DNA of 64,000 bases from Rhododendron vialii. Taxonomy: Eukaryota > Streptophyta > Magnoliopsida > Ericales > Ericaceae. Below are positions 36,004 to 49,788 of this stretch, in pieces. Numbering within the stretch: the first letter of the stretch is position 1; every line of letters begins with the position of its first letter. Made by a program: the position numbers and the translations under genes. The notes under the pieces are model-generated. The model made no database searches. It was given only the letters and a program-made list of their open reading frames with translations, and was not told where the DNA came from. Location: NCBI RefSeq assembly GCF_030253575.1, contig NC_080559.1, forward strand, positions 3,680,501-3,744,500, read 5' to 3'.

Positions 36004-39000
36004 GAAGTACACGAATGCCACTGGTGATTGAGGGTCATTTGATGATGAGAGTTGAATCACATAGTTGGATACGCTGGGCCAAAGCTCCTTTGGACCAGTT
36101 TTAGAGTACGATAACGCGTTGTCCATGATCTCATTTTTCATCAGCTCCAATCGCCGTGTTCCTCGGAAGCTACAATCTTCTTCACCTGAAATTGTGGATT
36201 TTACTTTACTTTAGGGATCCCAACATTGCAAGTGCCAACTCTTACGGAAATATTTTCCATCTAAGATAGTCGCGCAGAAAAGGAAGCAGCATCTCAAAAC
36301 CACAAAAACATTCTGCAAGTCGGTCAAAACCACCTTGTTCTAACCGGTTAAGGGGATGGGAAAATGACCCGTTGAAATTCAACCTGTGTCAAATGTAGAA
36401 TTGACCAGAAAAGCACTTAAATAATCTATCCATTTCAAACTCAGTACACAAATTAAGGTATTGAATAGACTCAGGTTAAAATGGCTCCTAAAATCCCAGG
36501 TTTGAACTAAATCTATTTGTAACATGAAAAAGGACACAGTAATGGCATTTTGCCAACATCTTGAAGCAAAATATAAGGCTGCTTCATTGTGACGAGAAGA
36601 ATTGTTGTATGCACTGAGCCTGTGGTTTTCCCTTGAATGGCAGGTTTCTAAGTTGATGGCGGCAATCTTACTTCATCAACATTTTCGCTACGAAATATCT
36701 TGCAGAGTTGTCATGGGCGAGACATTGGAAAAGACATACAATCGCCAATCAGAATACTGACTTAAGTTTATCAAAAAACCAATAGTGCCATAATATGCAA
36801 AACAGGTGTTTGGCATTAGAAAACCTAGATCCCCAATTATGAAGACTACCATAAAAAAAACCTGTCAGTTCAAACCAAGTACGTTGTATTATTGTTCTTA
36901 AAAAGACCAAACTGATGAAATAGGGGGAAAAAGGCTGGTCAATTAATGTGTTGGCAGCTTTTCACAACTGTATCAACTTTGGCTTTACCTGGCAGAGAGC
37001 AATTTGCTGCAGGGCAGCGAAGTTGCGGAATTCCACTGGCTGAAAACCACTCCATTGGCCACACAAATGGCGCATCATCATGGTTTCCAAACACGCTGGC
37101 CCATGGTATTCCTCTGGCTTTTGTTGGAGAAATTGCTTGACCCCAATACGAGCTTGCATTTCCAACCATTATGTTATTAGCCGTGACGACATCCCCAAGA
37201 TAAACTACAAAATCTGCCATGAAATTGGGTTTTATTAATGTGCAACAGAGACGAAAAATCAGAGAATCGTAATGGTCTTATTTTTTATCCTCCTAGTTGG
37301 ATATTTTACAATCAAATAGGACTAAGGCTCTAAAAGTAGGCAATAGGTAACCCTTCTAAAAGTATACCTACCCTCATCGGGGTTTCACCTGTTCTCTGCC
37401 TTTGCCTTTCACAATAGCATGGGCCTCCTTACCACTCAAGCCACATGTTTCTATACGTCAAAAAAATGGGCAGCAGGGGTAACGAAGGGGAGATCTCCAA
37501 CTCTTTTGCTAATCGGTAACTACTTCAATATCTTCATAGTAAGAGTGCAACGGCACGATACATTTCCTCATTCTTTCTCCTATATGTTTTGGAAAAAAAA
37601 AAAAGGCTTTATAAACTAACAAGCAAGATCACCCTATGAGGATCTACAAAGCCTGAAACTCTTCAACTAGGATCCTAAGAAGACAACACTTTTCAAATTA
37701 AAACCCAGCGTCTAGCAATGCTAGAGATAACCTGCGGCCTTAGGGATTGCTGGTAAACAATGAATAAAATCTTCTTAGCCATTATCTACAAGATTTCAAC
37801 ATGATGTCAATGCGAATTGGTTTCGGGTCGGATGGCTCCTAAAGTTTAACTTCGTTTCAGAGATAGGTCTTGGGTTGCAGGCCAAGTCCTAGCCCCGGAT
37901 CTCTTTCCTTCCTTTCTAAAAATTTCTTTGATGCATGTGTCTTATTATGTGAGTACATTTTTATAGATATCTACTACAATCCATTTCTCCTGCGGACCAC
38001 CGCATTTTAGTTTAAAATGCGGACTACCGTTCTGGCCATTGGATTGTGTTTTGAATTGTCAGGATTCGTGGATGAACAATCTGTCCGCGAATCCTGACCA
38101 TTCAAAACAGTTCGCGTGAACAGATTGTCCACGAATCCTGACCATTCAAAACACAATCCAACGGCAGCTGAGTAGTCTGCATTTTAGCTAAAATGCAGTG
38201 GTCCGCAGGAGAAACGCTCCAATCTACTACATATCGTATAGGTTAGCATTGCCAGTAGAAGCTCTCTCCAACCTTCTCCCTAAATTCCAGGGATTCCATA
38301 ATGGAAGTTGAAGAGAATGTGAAACCATCTCCTTGCTTATGGAATGAAATAGGTTCACATGTTTGTAGCCAGGACAAGTATTATTTGAATCAAGTAATTT
38401 GCAGGGAGAATCAATAAACGTTGGGACATTTTATCTATCACAACGCTAATAAAGATGATAATAAACATGATACACAACAATTTGCGTTAGTATAGAAGAT
38501 GCACCATATCTTTTCCTAATAACTACAAGATGGATTAAATCATATTCTTTTGCCCTATTTCTTTTAACATGCATCATCATACCTGTAAATCTTCACCTTA
38601 TATTGTACTCATTATGTAATGTTACAATTCTTGGCCTGATTTTAGGATTCGATCCACGAATCCAGAACCACAACTTTAACAACATAGTTCTACTCCCGTG
38701 CAACCGGATTGCATGTACAGGGATTGTTAGAGACTTGTTCCTCATTGACTCTCTAAGTAGCCCATAGTCTTGGACTAGCTCAATATAGTCAAAAGATACC
38801 ACCAAAACTATTAACACACATCATCAAATTTTTCTTCCTTACTAGAACTTTTTGTCTAGCTTTGTGATATATGGAGCCATGGACATGAAATTAATGCACC
38901 ACTTAATGACGTAATTGATACAATACCCACAATAGCTCGTTTCAAAGATACTATAGCAAAATCAATGTCAGGCTTCTTCCCAATAAATATTTCCAAGTTT

Positions 39001-40727
39001 GTGATATATGGACACGAAATTACGGAGTGTAACTTTGTTCCCTTCACTTTTGGTGGGAGTAACTTTACCCACTTTTTACGAGGTACATTTGCAAGTCCCA
39101 TAACAACGATCAAAGCCGTTCCTCTTTCAAGAACTGATTTGCTAGGAGACCATGCAAAAATTCAGCTCAATCAGGCGAGCACTATTTAGAGGGTGTTTGG
39201 GAAGCAGTTTTTTGCATTCCCATTTTTGGATTTTGGATGTTTGGTTCTCCCATTTTTAAACAACATTTCCCAAAATCCATTCACCAATTTTGGTAAAAGA
39301 AGCAGAATCCGAGAATGAGCTCAAGAGGAGCTTTTCACGGTTTTCCATTTTCCACTTTCACGTTAAATGACCAAAATACCCTTATCCATTCCTACATTTC
39401 CACTTCTACATTTTACCAGTTTCCATTTTCCATTTCACGAATGTGGGCTAATGTTGAATTCAATGAAAAAGTCGAACATCAGATGTTTGTTGCTGTGCAG
39501 TAGTATGAAATTTGAGGGAAAAAAAAAAGGAACGAAAAAACATATTTACACCTGTTGTAACAAAATAATAAAGACAAAGGGCAATATGGTAAAAATCAAC
39601 CCATAATTCATTTTCAACATTCATCTACCAAACACTACTACAATTTCAAAATACATTCTGCACATATCTCCCAAACACTCCTACCATACTCAAAATACAA
39701 TCCGGCCATAATCCAAAAAGCCAAAAATGAAAAGCCAAAAAGTAGGCTCCCAAATACCCCCTTAGTCACTTAATTGACACACTATTCCAAAATTCTTCGT
39801 TCCTACAAATGCAAAATCAATTTCAGCCTTCTTTCCTAGAACTATTTTCAAGTTTCTGACATATCGGCATGAAATTCATGGAACTTTGAATCAGTCAATC
39901 GACTTTGAACAATATCACGAAAGTTCTCTTGTTTGAAAGCTCCTATTGCTATATCAATCGAAACCCAACAACTAACAATCAATAGCTTTTTCATAACTCA
40001 GGTGTCCAGGCTAGCTTATGCACACCTTCGCCAACCCTAGGGACCAATCCCACCGTCCACTTGCGGAGTCCCAATTAAAGCCAAAAAACTCTGTATGGAC
40101 TAGCCTCAAAGAAATTGATAGCACTTTCAAACCTACGACCTTAAGAAAGAGCAAACTCCCAAGTTTTAGGCCTTGTCCACTAGACCAACCCCTTGGTGTT
40201 AACCAACGATCAATAGTACTACCACTTTGTCTAACCATGGAATGAAGATCCATAAATATGTGACCATGTCAGACCTGGGTTCTCAAGTTTCTGAAATTAA
40301 TGAACTATTTCATTAGTCAATTGGACATTTTCAGAAAGTTTCTCTTCTTTAAAAGCTCCAATTGCAATATCAATTCAAACCCAACAACTAAACCACCACT
40401 CCATAGTACTACCACCACAGAACGAAGATCAAAATCGATAGCAAGTGACAATATCAGACCTGGGTTTTCATTATCGAGTACAGTAGACATGACCTTCACT
40501 GAATTCAAGTCTTGCTTCGGGCCCCAATCGGTCCACGCGTTCTCGCCGAAGTGGAGGTCGGCAAACACGGCGATCTTGAACGGCGCCGCCGACGGGAACC
40601 GGAGGTAGTTTACCGGCTTGGTTCGTAGAGCGACGGTCCATCCGACGGCCAGGATGGAGCGGAAGAGGAGAGAGAGGAAAGCGAGGGACGTGATCGTCCA
40701 GCACTTTCGAGCACTCGCCAATGCCAT
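33669..40727 (-). CDS. PAP16: PAP16-like purple acid phosphatase family protein, copy A, 401 aa
   Basis: Five exons on the minus strand: 40727-40460, 37213-36989, 36185-35909, 35078-34910 and 33935-33669; phases agree. This is a calcineurin-like metallophosphoesterase of the small plant PAP class that includes Arabidopsis PAP16. A hydrophobic N-terminal helix (residues 11-35) indicates a signal peptide or anchor, so it is probably secretory. Metal-site motifs are all present: DLH (57-59), GD (96-97), GNHDD (132-136), FWHIP with His265, and GHNH (318-321). The first motif is Asp-x-His rather than the Asp-x-Gly of classical PAPs, as in this subgroup. Substrate unknown. Intron 1 is 3.2 kb and element-filled. 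The C-terminus runs 15-16 residues past copy B because the ancestral stop is lost. The upstream TTG in frame is not a start. Confidence 0.92.
37979..38221. mobile_element. MITE in PAP16-A intron 1, 10-bp TSD
   Basis: Inverted ends TTTCTCCTGCGGACCACYGC on both sides, with a further inner palindrome (GGATTCGTGGA and TCCACGAATCC). The direct repeat ATCTACTACA lies at 37969-37978 and 38222-38231. A 9-10 bp duplication suggests a Mutator-like origin. The matching place in copy B (near 46400-46525) lacks it. Confidence 0.85.
39188..39765. mobile_element. hAT-like non-autonomous element in PAP16-A intron 1
   Basis: The left end is AGAGGGTGTTTGGGAAGC and the right end, reversed, is CTAAGGGGGTATTTGGGAGC. 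The interior has repeated CCATTTTTGG/CCAAAAATGG motifs, typical of plant hAT-related MITEs. It has no transposase and I could not fix a clean 8-bp target duplication. Copy B lacks it. Confidence 0.65.
39986..40203 (-). mobile_element. tRNA-derived SINE, copy 2, in PAP16-A intron 1
   Basis: It is homologous to 4074-4290 and in the same orientation, with the tRNA-like head at the right and the A-rich tail at the left. It is flanked by AACAATCAATAG (39974-39985) and AACGATCAATAG (40204-40215), a 12-bp target duplication with one mismatch. Confidence 0.75.
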
Positions 40728-42016
40728 TTCTCCCAACCCGAAGGCGGATAATTGTTTACGCAGGCAGGAGTGACTGAAATGTAATTGTATGACTCCTGTT
40801 TGTGCAAAAGCCTACCTACACAGCTCTCCTCTCCACCCGACTCGGAATTCGTGTAGTGCAAACCCTGTACCCTACATTGTGGCATCTGACCGTTCATTTT
40901 CAAGTTACTATAAACTCTTACCTTGACCGTTCATTTTCAAGTTACTAAACTCTCGCCTTAACGACTAGAAGTATATCTAAACTATTGATTGTTGAGATGG
41001 ACGATTCGGATGTCACACGACACTACGACAGGATGCACTTCAGGGTCTGCACTAGAAGACTCTGTTTCCTCCCACCATCGCTCCAATCACAACCCGTGCC
41101 ACTGGTGGGCCCCATTGCTCCAATCACAACCTCCATGCCACTGGAGTACATAAAAAAAAACACAAAAAGGGTCCGGATCTCCCAATAATTTGGACCAGAC
41201 GAAACAGTCTAGATCGGGACCGTTCATTGGTACAATCAATAATTCGGAAAACTCATCAATTCTTATCGTCTTATGGGTAAGAATTTAAAAATACATCAAA
41301 ACCATTTATTGCAGCAAATGAACGCTACTGCAAATGAAAGCTACTGATCAGCAATGTCTCCAATTGCGTTCTTGTGAAGTCCTTAAACTCTTACCCGTAA
41401 GACGGTAAGATATGACCTATTCGTATTTGATCAAGGATTGCAGTGAGTTTTCCCTAAAAAGTTCAACTATAGCTTAAGGACTTTAGACTTTCTACTAAAT
41501 GAACTTCCGGACTTTTAGTTGATATATGTGAAGAGAATGACTTGTCTCAATATGTGCTTTCGCCAACTTTATCCTGCTTAATCTGTTCATCTGTTCAGTA
41601 ATAGGGGAGACCCAGCCTTAGTCACCTAATTCGTACCCAGTCAGTTCATGGGGTCCTTGGTTCATTAGGCTCCCAGTTAGTTAGCATGTGCTTAAGCTCA
41701 TTGTGATCCAACTAATCCAATCATCCCTCATTACCGAGGTGTTCAATGACTATCTACTACATAGGAGTATATCCTATGTGACCCAGTGCCAGTTATTTCA
41801 AGCACATAATTCATCTTCCCATCATCTCAGATAACAAGTATGTGCTATACACAACCGTGATATGTACAAATCATAAGTTGTTTCTGGCTTATATTTAGCC
41901 AGGCGTCAGCGATTACAAGATAAAAATACATCCATATACCTTTACTTTTTGTTTTGGAGAAAACCCTTTTCCTTTGAAGAAAATTGATCAAAAAGAAAGG
42001 ATGAAAGAAATACATT
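40728..42016. other. Spacer between PAP16 copies A and B
   Basis: It holds the copy A promoter, a short direct duplication (ACCGTTCATTTTCAAGTTACT twice near 40890-40950), and a TIR pair at 41259-41286 and 41385-41412 (CGTCTTATGGGTAAGA inverted). The 3' flank of copy B starts near 41620 and matches that of copy A near 33270. No gene. Confidence 0.6.
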
Positions 42017-42182
42017 TCAACTTTGAGAGCTCAAGATAACGTCACTATGGGTTTGACCATCTTCCATCCTTATCCATGACTTGAGAGAGAAGGGTTGCTG
42101 AGTGATCTCCAAAATTCTAGCTCCTTTGGCCCAGGTTCCGTATCCACCATAACCGGTATGCCTGGCAAAGCAAAGCCATAGT

Positions 42183-42220
<38 letters not shown>

Positions 42221-45200
42221 TCCTACAAATACTGCCTGCCACCATGGAAAAGAACACATAATAAACCATAAGACCCCATTTTCACCCATCAATCAAAGCA
42301 CAATCATGGGACCCCAGACAGATAGGGGTATGTTTGTTTCACGGATAAGAGCATGGGTTTTGGTTACAAATTGCATGGGATCGCATTCTTGGCATTGTAT
42401 GCATCAATTGGTGGAGGTGTAACATATCTGTTTGATGGCCAATCCCATGAAACGTGGGATATGAAACATTGCGGGGTCGTGTGGTATTGCCGTATTGGCA
42501 ATCCAATATGGTGGGATTACTCCCCCCGTAATAATTCGATCGAATTATACATGCCCCCATTTCGAACAGACCAATCGAATAGGACATGCGTATCAAACCA
42601 CGTAATGGAAATTGGAAAACTCATTTTCAGTTTCCGCAAATACTCTCATCTTTAGCGTAAAATCAAGAAGGTCAAAGCCTCAGAATAGATGCTCACATTT
42701 CTGTTCCAGTTTGGAAGACGTGAGTCCTGGGACATATACTGAGATACATGGGAAGTGGGAACAGAAGGGGTATACTAGATAACCTCGATAACATTTCTTC
42801 CACACAGAAGTGGGATGCATTTTAACGAATTTTTTGCATTTGAAATGGGGCCTACTGGAATAGTACAATAAGAACAACTCACATGACCAAGACAAGTAAA
42901 AAACATGTAAATATGCATAGAAATCCTAGTTGTTGGTCACTTGGTCCGTTATCAGGACCAGTTGAGCTTTGACTTCTGACTGCCTAAAATCACACCATAT
43001 GTATCTACAAGGGCAGATGAATTATAGTCAATATGTCTGTTTTCTCACCTTGACAGAAGGCCTTTCTTCAAGAAGTTTCATAACGCCCATTTCGGCTTCT
43101 TGAGGAGCAACACTCTCCAGGTTAATGGAACCCACACAGGATGATTGCGGCAGAGACGTTGGAGCCACCTTCTTATAGGCCGTGGTTGGTATGTGCCAGA
43201 AGATTATCTCAGGAGTCCTACACAGTACTGCTTCATTTAATTGCTAAGAAAGCGGTGAATAGAAAATTGAGAATCTTCACATTTGCCATTGTTGGTTTAC
43301 ATGATATACATGGCAACCAAAACACTCAACTGAATATGCCTCACAAGATTGAGTTTGAATTTTTGACTTTTTTAGAACAAACAAAGTAAATGTAAGATTC
43401 TAATTTTCTATTCCTCTCTGTTCTTGGCAACCAATAGGATACACAAAAAACAAGTTCGAAGACTATCATCATCTGTTGCTTTATGGGATATACCATGCAA
43501 TGGGGAAAAACTAGCAAGGGAACTAAGGATTCTTTTTCTTTCCCCTCCCCCTTCTGAGATGGCTCAACTATTTTGGGGCCTAAGGCGGAAAATCAAAACG
43601 AGACGATTTTTTCGAGGCATTTTTACATTGTAACTAATTAGGGAAACAAAAGCTTCCTTGCTTTTTGAGAGGAAAATTTAGTTTTTTATAAGTGTCTCAA
43701 ACATATTATTGATATTAAACTAATCTGCTTAGTAATCATATGATTATCAATGGTAGGAAGGATTCAATAACTCTTTATTTTGAAACGCTTCATAAAGAAC
43801 AAGCTGCTATTGTTTTTTTAGGTAATGCATGCACTTGGAGAATTAGTCTAGACTTCTAATATGATTTCATCCATCGCCTACCCACTTACTAGAGAATTAA
43901 ACACATAAGGTAAGAAACTAAGAATATAAAAAACGTAGGGCCTTCGGCGTTGGGTTCGGCTAAGCCACTAATGCCTACCTTGAATCAGGGTTAAGCTCAT
44001 GGGACTTATTTCGGAACCATTCCGCTTGGGTTCCTGATATAACTTCTGGATAGGAACCACCACCAGAGTCCATAAAGTACAGGAGAGCCACTGGTGATGG
44101 AGAACCATTTGCGGGTAAGAGTTGAAGAATGTAGTTGGATACGCTTGGCCAAAGCTCCTTCGGACCAGTTTTAGAGTACGATAATGCGTTGTCCTTGATC
44201 TCATTTTTCATTAGCTCCAAACGCTCTGTCCCTCTGAAGCTACAATCTTCTTCACCTGAAATTAAAGATTTACTTCACTTTAGGGATCCCGACATTGAAT
44301 GTTCAGCTGTTATTTTTTCAAGTGCCAACACATATTGATATGTTTTATATCTAAGACAGTCGTGGCAGAAAAGGAACCTGCACCACAAAAATATTCTGCA
44401 AGTTGGACCACCGAGTTCTAACTGTAAAAGAGACAGAAAAAAACAAAACAAAAAAGTTGTTTAAATTCAAACTCTGCCAAATGGAGACTTGACCAGAAGA
44501 GCACTTCAAAAATTTATCTGTTTAACTGGAAATTCAGTATACCAATGGAGTGAGGTATCGAAAATCTTTCATTTGCTTTCAATGTATATATATTCCCACT
44601 TTTGAACAAAATCGATTTGCTCTACTTTGACAAAGGACACAGTGATGCCATTTTGATAACATCTTGAAGCAAATTTCAATGCTGATTCATGCAGATTAGA
44701 CATGTTAATGTATGCACTGCGCCAGGTTTTCCCTTGAATGGCCGGTTTCTAATTGGATGGGCCCATCTTTCTTCCTCTGCATTTTCATGGGCGACACACT
44801 CAAAAAGGTATCCAAAATATTGACTTTTAGTTTATCAAGAGCCCAATAGTACATAATATGCAACATAGTAGTTTGGCATAATAAAATCCAAATCCATAAT
44901 TTACTTGACTACAATCAAATCGCATGTCAGTTCAAGGCAAGTAAGTTATATTATTCTTCTGGAAAACACCAAACTGAGGAAATAAGCGGGGAAAAGGCTT
45001 GTCCATTTATGCTTATCAGCTTTTCTCAACTGTATCATTAATATTTCAACTTGCGGTTTACCTGAGGCTGAGAGTGAGCTAATTGCTGCAGGGCAACGAA
45101 GTTGAGGAATTCCAGTGGCTGAAAACCACTCCAGTGGCCACACAAATGGTGCATCGTCATGGTTTCCAAACACACTAGCCCATGGTATTCCTCTGGCTTT

Positions 45201-48200
45201 CGTAGGAGAGATTGCTTGATCCCAATACAAGCTTGCATTCGCGATCATTACATTATTAGCAGTGATTACATCCCCAAGATAAACTACAAAATCTGTCATG
45301 CAATTGGGGTTTAGTAAAGATAATATGCAACAGAGACCAGAAAAATTTGGAAAACGGTAATGGCCTTATTAGCGATCCTTCTTTTTGGACATTTTATAAT
45401 CAAATAGAGCTAAAGCTTTCCAAGTAGGTAATGGTCGGAAGCATTCCCTCATAGGGGTTTCACCTGTTGTCTGCCTTTGCCTTTGCTTTGACAACAATAG
45501 CATGGGTTCCCTTACAGCCGCTTTGGATTCTGAGAATGGGAGTGATAAGAGAGAGCCCTTTCTCACCAAATGGCGAGAAAAAGTGGAAGGAGCCAGTCAA
45601 AAAATATCATTTTTGTACTTTTTCCTTTCATTTCTGACCAAAGTACTCTATCAAAATGAGTGATTTGGAAAGAAACTCTAATCCTTTCTTTTCTTATCAA
45701 ATCCCCTCGATTCAAAGGGGCTGTTACCACTCAAGCTACATGTTTCAATGCCCCAAAAAAAATGGGCGAGGAAAGAAGGCGCGATTAACAACTCTTTTGT
45801 TAATTGGTAACTACTTCAATTTCTACATGGTAAGAGTGTAACAGTACGACACAACTCCTTCTTTCTCATTTTTTCTTTGGTAAGTTCCTTCTTTCTCTTT
45901 TATTGAAGGCTTTATTATTTTTTACACTAATAATTAACGCTGCACCTCTTCATCTAAGATCCTAAGAACACGAAGAAATTGCAAATCAAATCGAGTCCTT
46001 CTACCACCACACCCAATCACACACCCACACTCACAATAAGGGTAGCGCCCGCACACACTACACGTCTAGTGTGTGTGGGCCCCACCCTTATTATGAGTAG
46101 GGGTGTGTAAATGAGTGTGTGAATGGGTGTGGTGTTAGAATTATTAAATCAAATCACAGCTTCCTGCAATTCTAGAGATAGACTGCAGCCTAAAGGATTG
46201 CTAGTAAACAAGAGTCAGAGCCACTTAGCTACACTACATAGTATCAATGCGAATTGGTTCTGGCTCACATGTCTCTTAAATTTTAACTTCATATCAAAGA
46301 TAGGTCTAGGGTAGCCCTTGCAGGCCAAGTCCTAGCCCCGGAACTCTTTTCTTTCTTTTTAATTATTTCCTCTATGTGTGTGTATTTTCCTATGTATATA
46401 CTACATTTTTTATTTGATAACCAGGTATCCGAGTCAGTTTACGTGCACCTCAACTAATATTGGGGGACCATAAACCCACCATCAACTAGCGGGGGCCCCA
46501 CTTAAAGCCGGAGCAAATGGAATATGGTACATATCGTATAGGTTAGCTTTGTTGGTAGAATCTCTCCCTAAATTCCACCGATTCCATAATGGAACTTGAA
46601 GAAAATGTGAAAGCATCTGCTTGCTTATGTAATGAAATAGGTTCACATGTTTGTAGCCACTAGCCAATGCAAGGGATTATTTGAATCAAATAATTTGCAT
46701 GGAGAATAAAAAATGCGAGTCAAGTCCAAAAATAAATAAGTTTGTATCACTAGTAACGATGATAATAAACACAATACAACAATTTATGTTCGTATGGAAT
46801 ATGCCCCTATACCTTTTCTAATAGTAACTAGAAGATGCATGATATCCTATTTCTTTTAACACATGTCATCATACTGGTAAATCTTCACCTTCTCTTACAC
46901 TACACTGAAGTATAAGCTTACAATTCTTGGCCACCAATCAAAAACCAAAACATTAACAACATTGCTCTCCTACAAGTTCCGTGTAACCGGATTTGCATAA
47001 GCAGGGATTAGGTCCATGTAGCCCAATGACACCACCAATGTATAACTTGCAACATCCCATTTCCTTCCTTCCTACATCATTTTTCTACCTTGGTGATGAT
47101 ACACAGACATGAAACTTTAGAATCACTTAATTGACACAATATCCAAAAATTGCTCATTTGCAAGCTCCTATTGCCAAATTAATTTCGGCCTAATTTGATA
47201 ACAATTTTGAAGTTCTTGATATATGAACATGGAATTAAGGAACTAATTAATCACTTAATTGATACAGTGTACCAACTTGCTCGTTGTTCGCGCAAGCCCA
47301 ATGTCAAATTTTGGCAATGCCAGTCTTGGTGCCAGATTTGATGACCTTCAAAGTGTGGGAAAGGTGAATGCAAAGGGGGAAGAAAGGTGTTCATGCCGAA
47401 ATGGCATTGTACTCAAGGACGAGCAGAGGGGATGATGAATCCAGGCAGTCGGCCAACCCACGTCTCAAATTTTTTTGGAATTATAGTAGTTTTTTATCGG
47501 CAACTTGAAAATATTATAATACAGTTTTGAAAAATAATTTTAATTTTAGCAACCCTTTATTTTTAAACTATTATTTTACTCTTAAAAATGAATGGGGACG
47601 CACAAGATTGTATGCAGATGTTTTTTAATCTCTATATGCGCAATTCCCGAGAAGCCAAGGGTGATTCTCCTATTCTTTTGTACATAAGTTTTAATAAAAT
47701 CTCGTATTTTTTATCTTCTTCTACACCTTCCGAATAGTTTTTAAATTGTGCAAACCAAAGGGAATGCTGATCTTGGGTTGTACCCAATCTAAAACCAAGT
47801 GGATTTCATATTTTTGTCCCATACTCTCCCACTACCATCCATTTCATGATATAATCTTAGTAATTGAATAGGTTGATCCAATATTTATATGACAATCTTC
47901 TTTTTCATAGTATATTTTCAAAATTTCTATTGATTGAAAAATTAATATCGCCATTTGTATGTTAGGATTTGAACTTTCGCCCCTCCAGCCTTGCAAATTT
48001 TGTCTCTTTCCTTGATTGCACTGGTGGAGCAATCGTGCCATTCTCTCCCAACAACGAAATCAACACTCCAATAGTACTACTACCACTGTGACTAACCATA
48101 GAAGGAAGATCGAAAGTCCATATGTGAAGAATATCAGACCTGGGTTTTCTTTATCGAGTACAGCGGACATGACCTTCACTGAATTCAAGTCTTGTTTCGG

Positions 48201-48410
48201 GGCCCAATCGGTCCACGCGTCCTCGCCGAAGTGGAGGTCGGCGAACAGAGCGATCTTGAACGGCGCCGCCGCCGACGGGAACCGGAGGTAGTTTTCCGGC
48301 TTGTCTCGTAGAGCGACGGTCCATCCGACGGCCAGGATGAAGCAGAGGAGGAGAGAGAGGAAGGCGAGGGACTTGATCGTCCAGCTCTTTCGAGCCCTCG
48401 CCAATCCCAT
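42017..48410 (-). CDS. PAP16: PAP16-like purple acid phosphatase family protein, copy B, 388 aa
   Basis: Exons on the minus strand: 48410-48140, 45292-45062, 44255-43979, 43217-43049 and 42235-42017; phases agree with copy A exon by exon. The start [10 protein letters not shown] and a hydrophobic helix are followed by [29 protein letters not shown] and [12 protein letters not shown], so all metal-site motifs are intact. Differences from A include an extra Ala (SAAAPF), SLSAS in place of SLP at the end of exon 2, and a more diverged exon 4 loop (TSLPQSS for MFLPFSF). It ends ILSSQS, at the length expected from Arabidopsis PAP16. Introns are clearly homologous to those of copy A, so this is a tandem duplicate of a whole 7-8 kb unit. 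Both copies look functional. Confidence 0.92.
45993..46146. mobile_element. MITE in PAP16-B intron 1, 10-bp TSD
   Basis: A near-palindrome of about 154 bp: ACCACACCCAATCACACACC at the left, its inverse at the right, and AATAAGGGT/ACCCTTATT inside. The exact direct repeat AAATCAAATC flanks it (45983-45992 and 46147-46156). Copy A has the uninterrupted site near 37692-37706. Confidence 0.85.
46411..46508 (-). mobile_element. SINE fragment, copy 3, in PAP16-B intron 1
   Basis: It matches the tail half of the SINE at 4074-4290 (ACGTGCACCTCAACTAAT; AAAGCCGGAGCAAA) but lacks the tRNA-like head. It is absent from the corresponding site of copy A. Confidence 0.6.
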
Positions 48411-48621
48411 TCCTCCCAACGGAAGGCGGTTGGTTAATTGAACGAGGCAAGTGCGCGTGTGGGAGCGGAAATTCAAGCGCGAGCGTGAACGTGAAAGAGT
48501 TTATCCAACATATGTCAGACTACTAAAATTCGTAAGACTGAAGATTGATAGTCCGAGCACCGAGTAAGAATTAAGAAAGCGAGCGAAGGTCAAGGCTCCG
48601 ATGAAGAATTATGTGCTCAGA

Positions 48622-48785
48622 AATACTAGGGACAAAAAAAATTTATCCCGAAACTATTTTGAAAAGATCAATTAATGGTTGAGATTCATTTTGATGTGTG
48701 TGACACAATCATCAAAGTGATTTTCAACCATTGATTGCTGTTTTCGGGGTACTTTCAGGGTAAATTTTTTTTGTACCTAGCATTC
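48622..48785. mobile_element. Short TIR element (MITE family A, copy 2)
   Basis: Similar over its full length to 6368-6525, in the same orientation, with the same inverted ends (ATACTAGGGACAAAAAAAAT and its inverse). It lies about 210 bp upstream of the PAP16-B start codon. Confidence 0.75.
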
Positions 48786-49788
48786 CCCGTGCCCAGAATT
48801 TTGTTTTAAAGTTGTATTTTTTTTTCCGAAGCAACCCTGATGTTGGGAATCAACTCTGAATATTCCTTTTCTATAAATTAGGGTTTGTATGGAAATTTGA
48901 AAACTGGAGAGACTTTACAAGCTTGTAAAAAGCAAGTGTTAAATGGACTATAAACATACTCATAAATATATTTTCGAACTCAAAAATAATGTAAATGAAA
49001 AATAATTTTTCTATTTTTTTGCACCGTAATAGGAAAAATTATTTGCGTAAGTACATAATTTTTTATCTTAAAATTATCTTCTTAAAAAATAAATACTTAT
49101 TTCTCTTTCGGTAATGGAGCCTATGCGAATAATGGCCTTTGGGAACAAGGATTCGAGGGATGGAGTGTATTCATGTGGCTAGTTCAACCAATTGCAAGAC
49201 GAGGAATTTTAGGTCTTAGTGGAACATGGTTGTTAGGAACGTCATTTCCATTAATAATGGACGTTGTCACGTGACCAGACAACCTAAGTGCAGAACTCAT
49301 AAGCAAAAATCGAGATTCAAGGACTTCGACAATGCTCAAACTGCTCAAGCCTTCCAAAAATATACAAGGACTAAGCGCAAAACAATCTCATACAATTGAG
49401 GATAGGTTCAATGATCTTCACATCTTCCGACCACCACAGCGCCGCACGCTCCATTAGCATCCTTTATCTGTTTATATTTTCTAATGGATCTTTTGCAGGT
49501 CCTAGAATGGCAATGTTTGTATCATTTGTGTGCTATATATGTTGTTTTAGCAATTCCATTGAGATTCGTTTTTTTGGTTGATTTTTGTTTGTTGGTTCTA
49601 GTTGTCTTCCCAATCGGGCTGGCTTCTTGTACTTTCATATATCGATGAAGTTCTTTCTCTTTCAAAAAAATTACTAAAAATTAAAAAATTACCATCTTCA
49701 GTTATTTCTCTTCATATTGGCAAAACATTAACGTCATGTTGATGAGAATTATTGTCACAGTTCTAGAAGGCCTTGCCAATATTTGACA

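Noticed and set aside
40728..40736. A longer PAP16-A start at 40736
   Set aside because: That codon is TTG; the first ATG in frame is 40727 and aligns with copy B.
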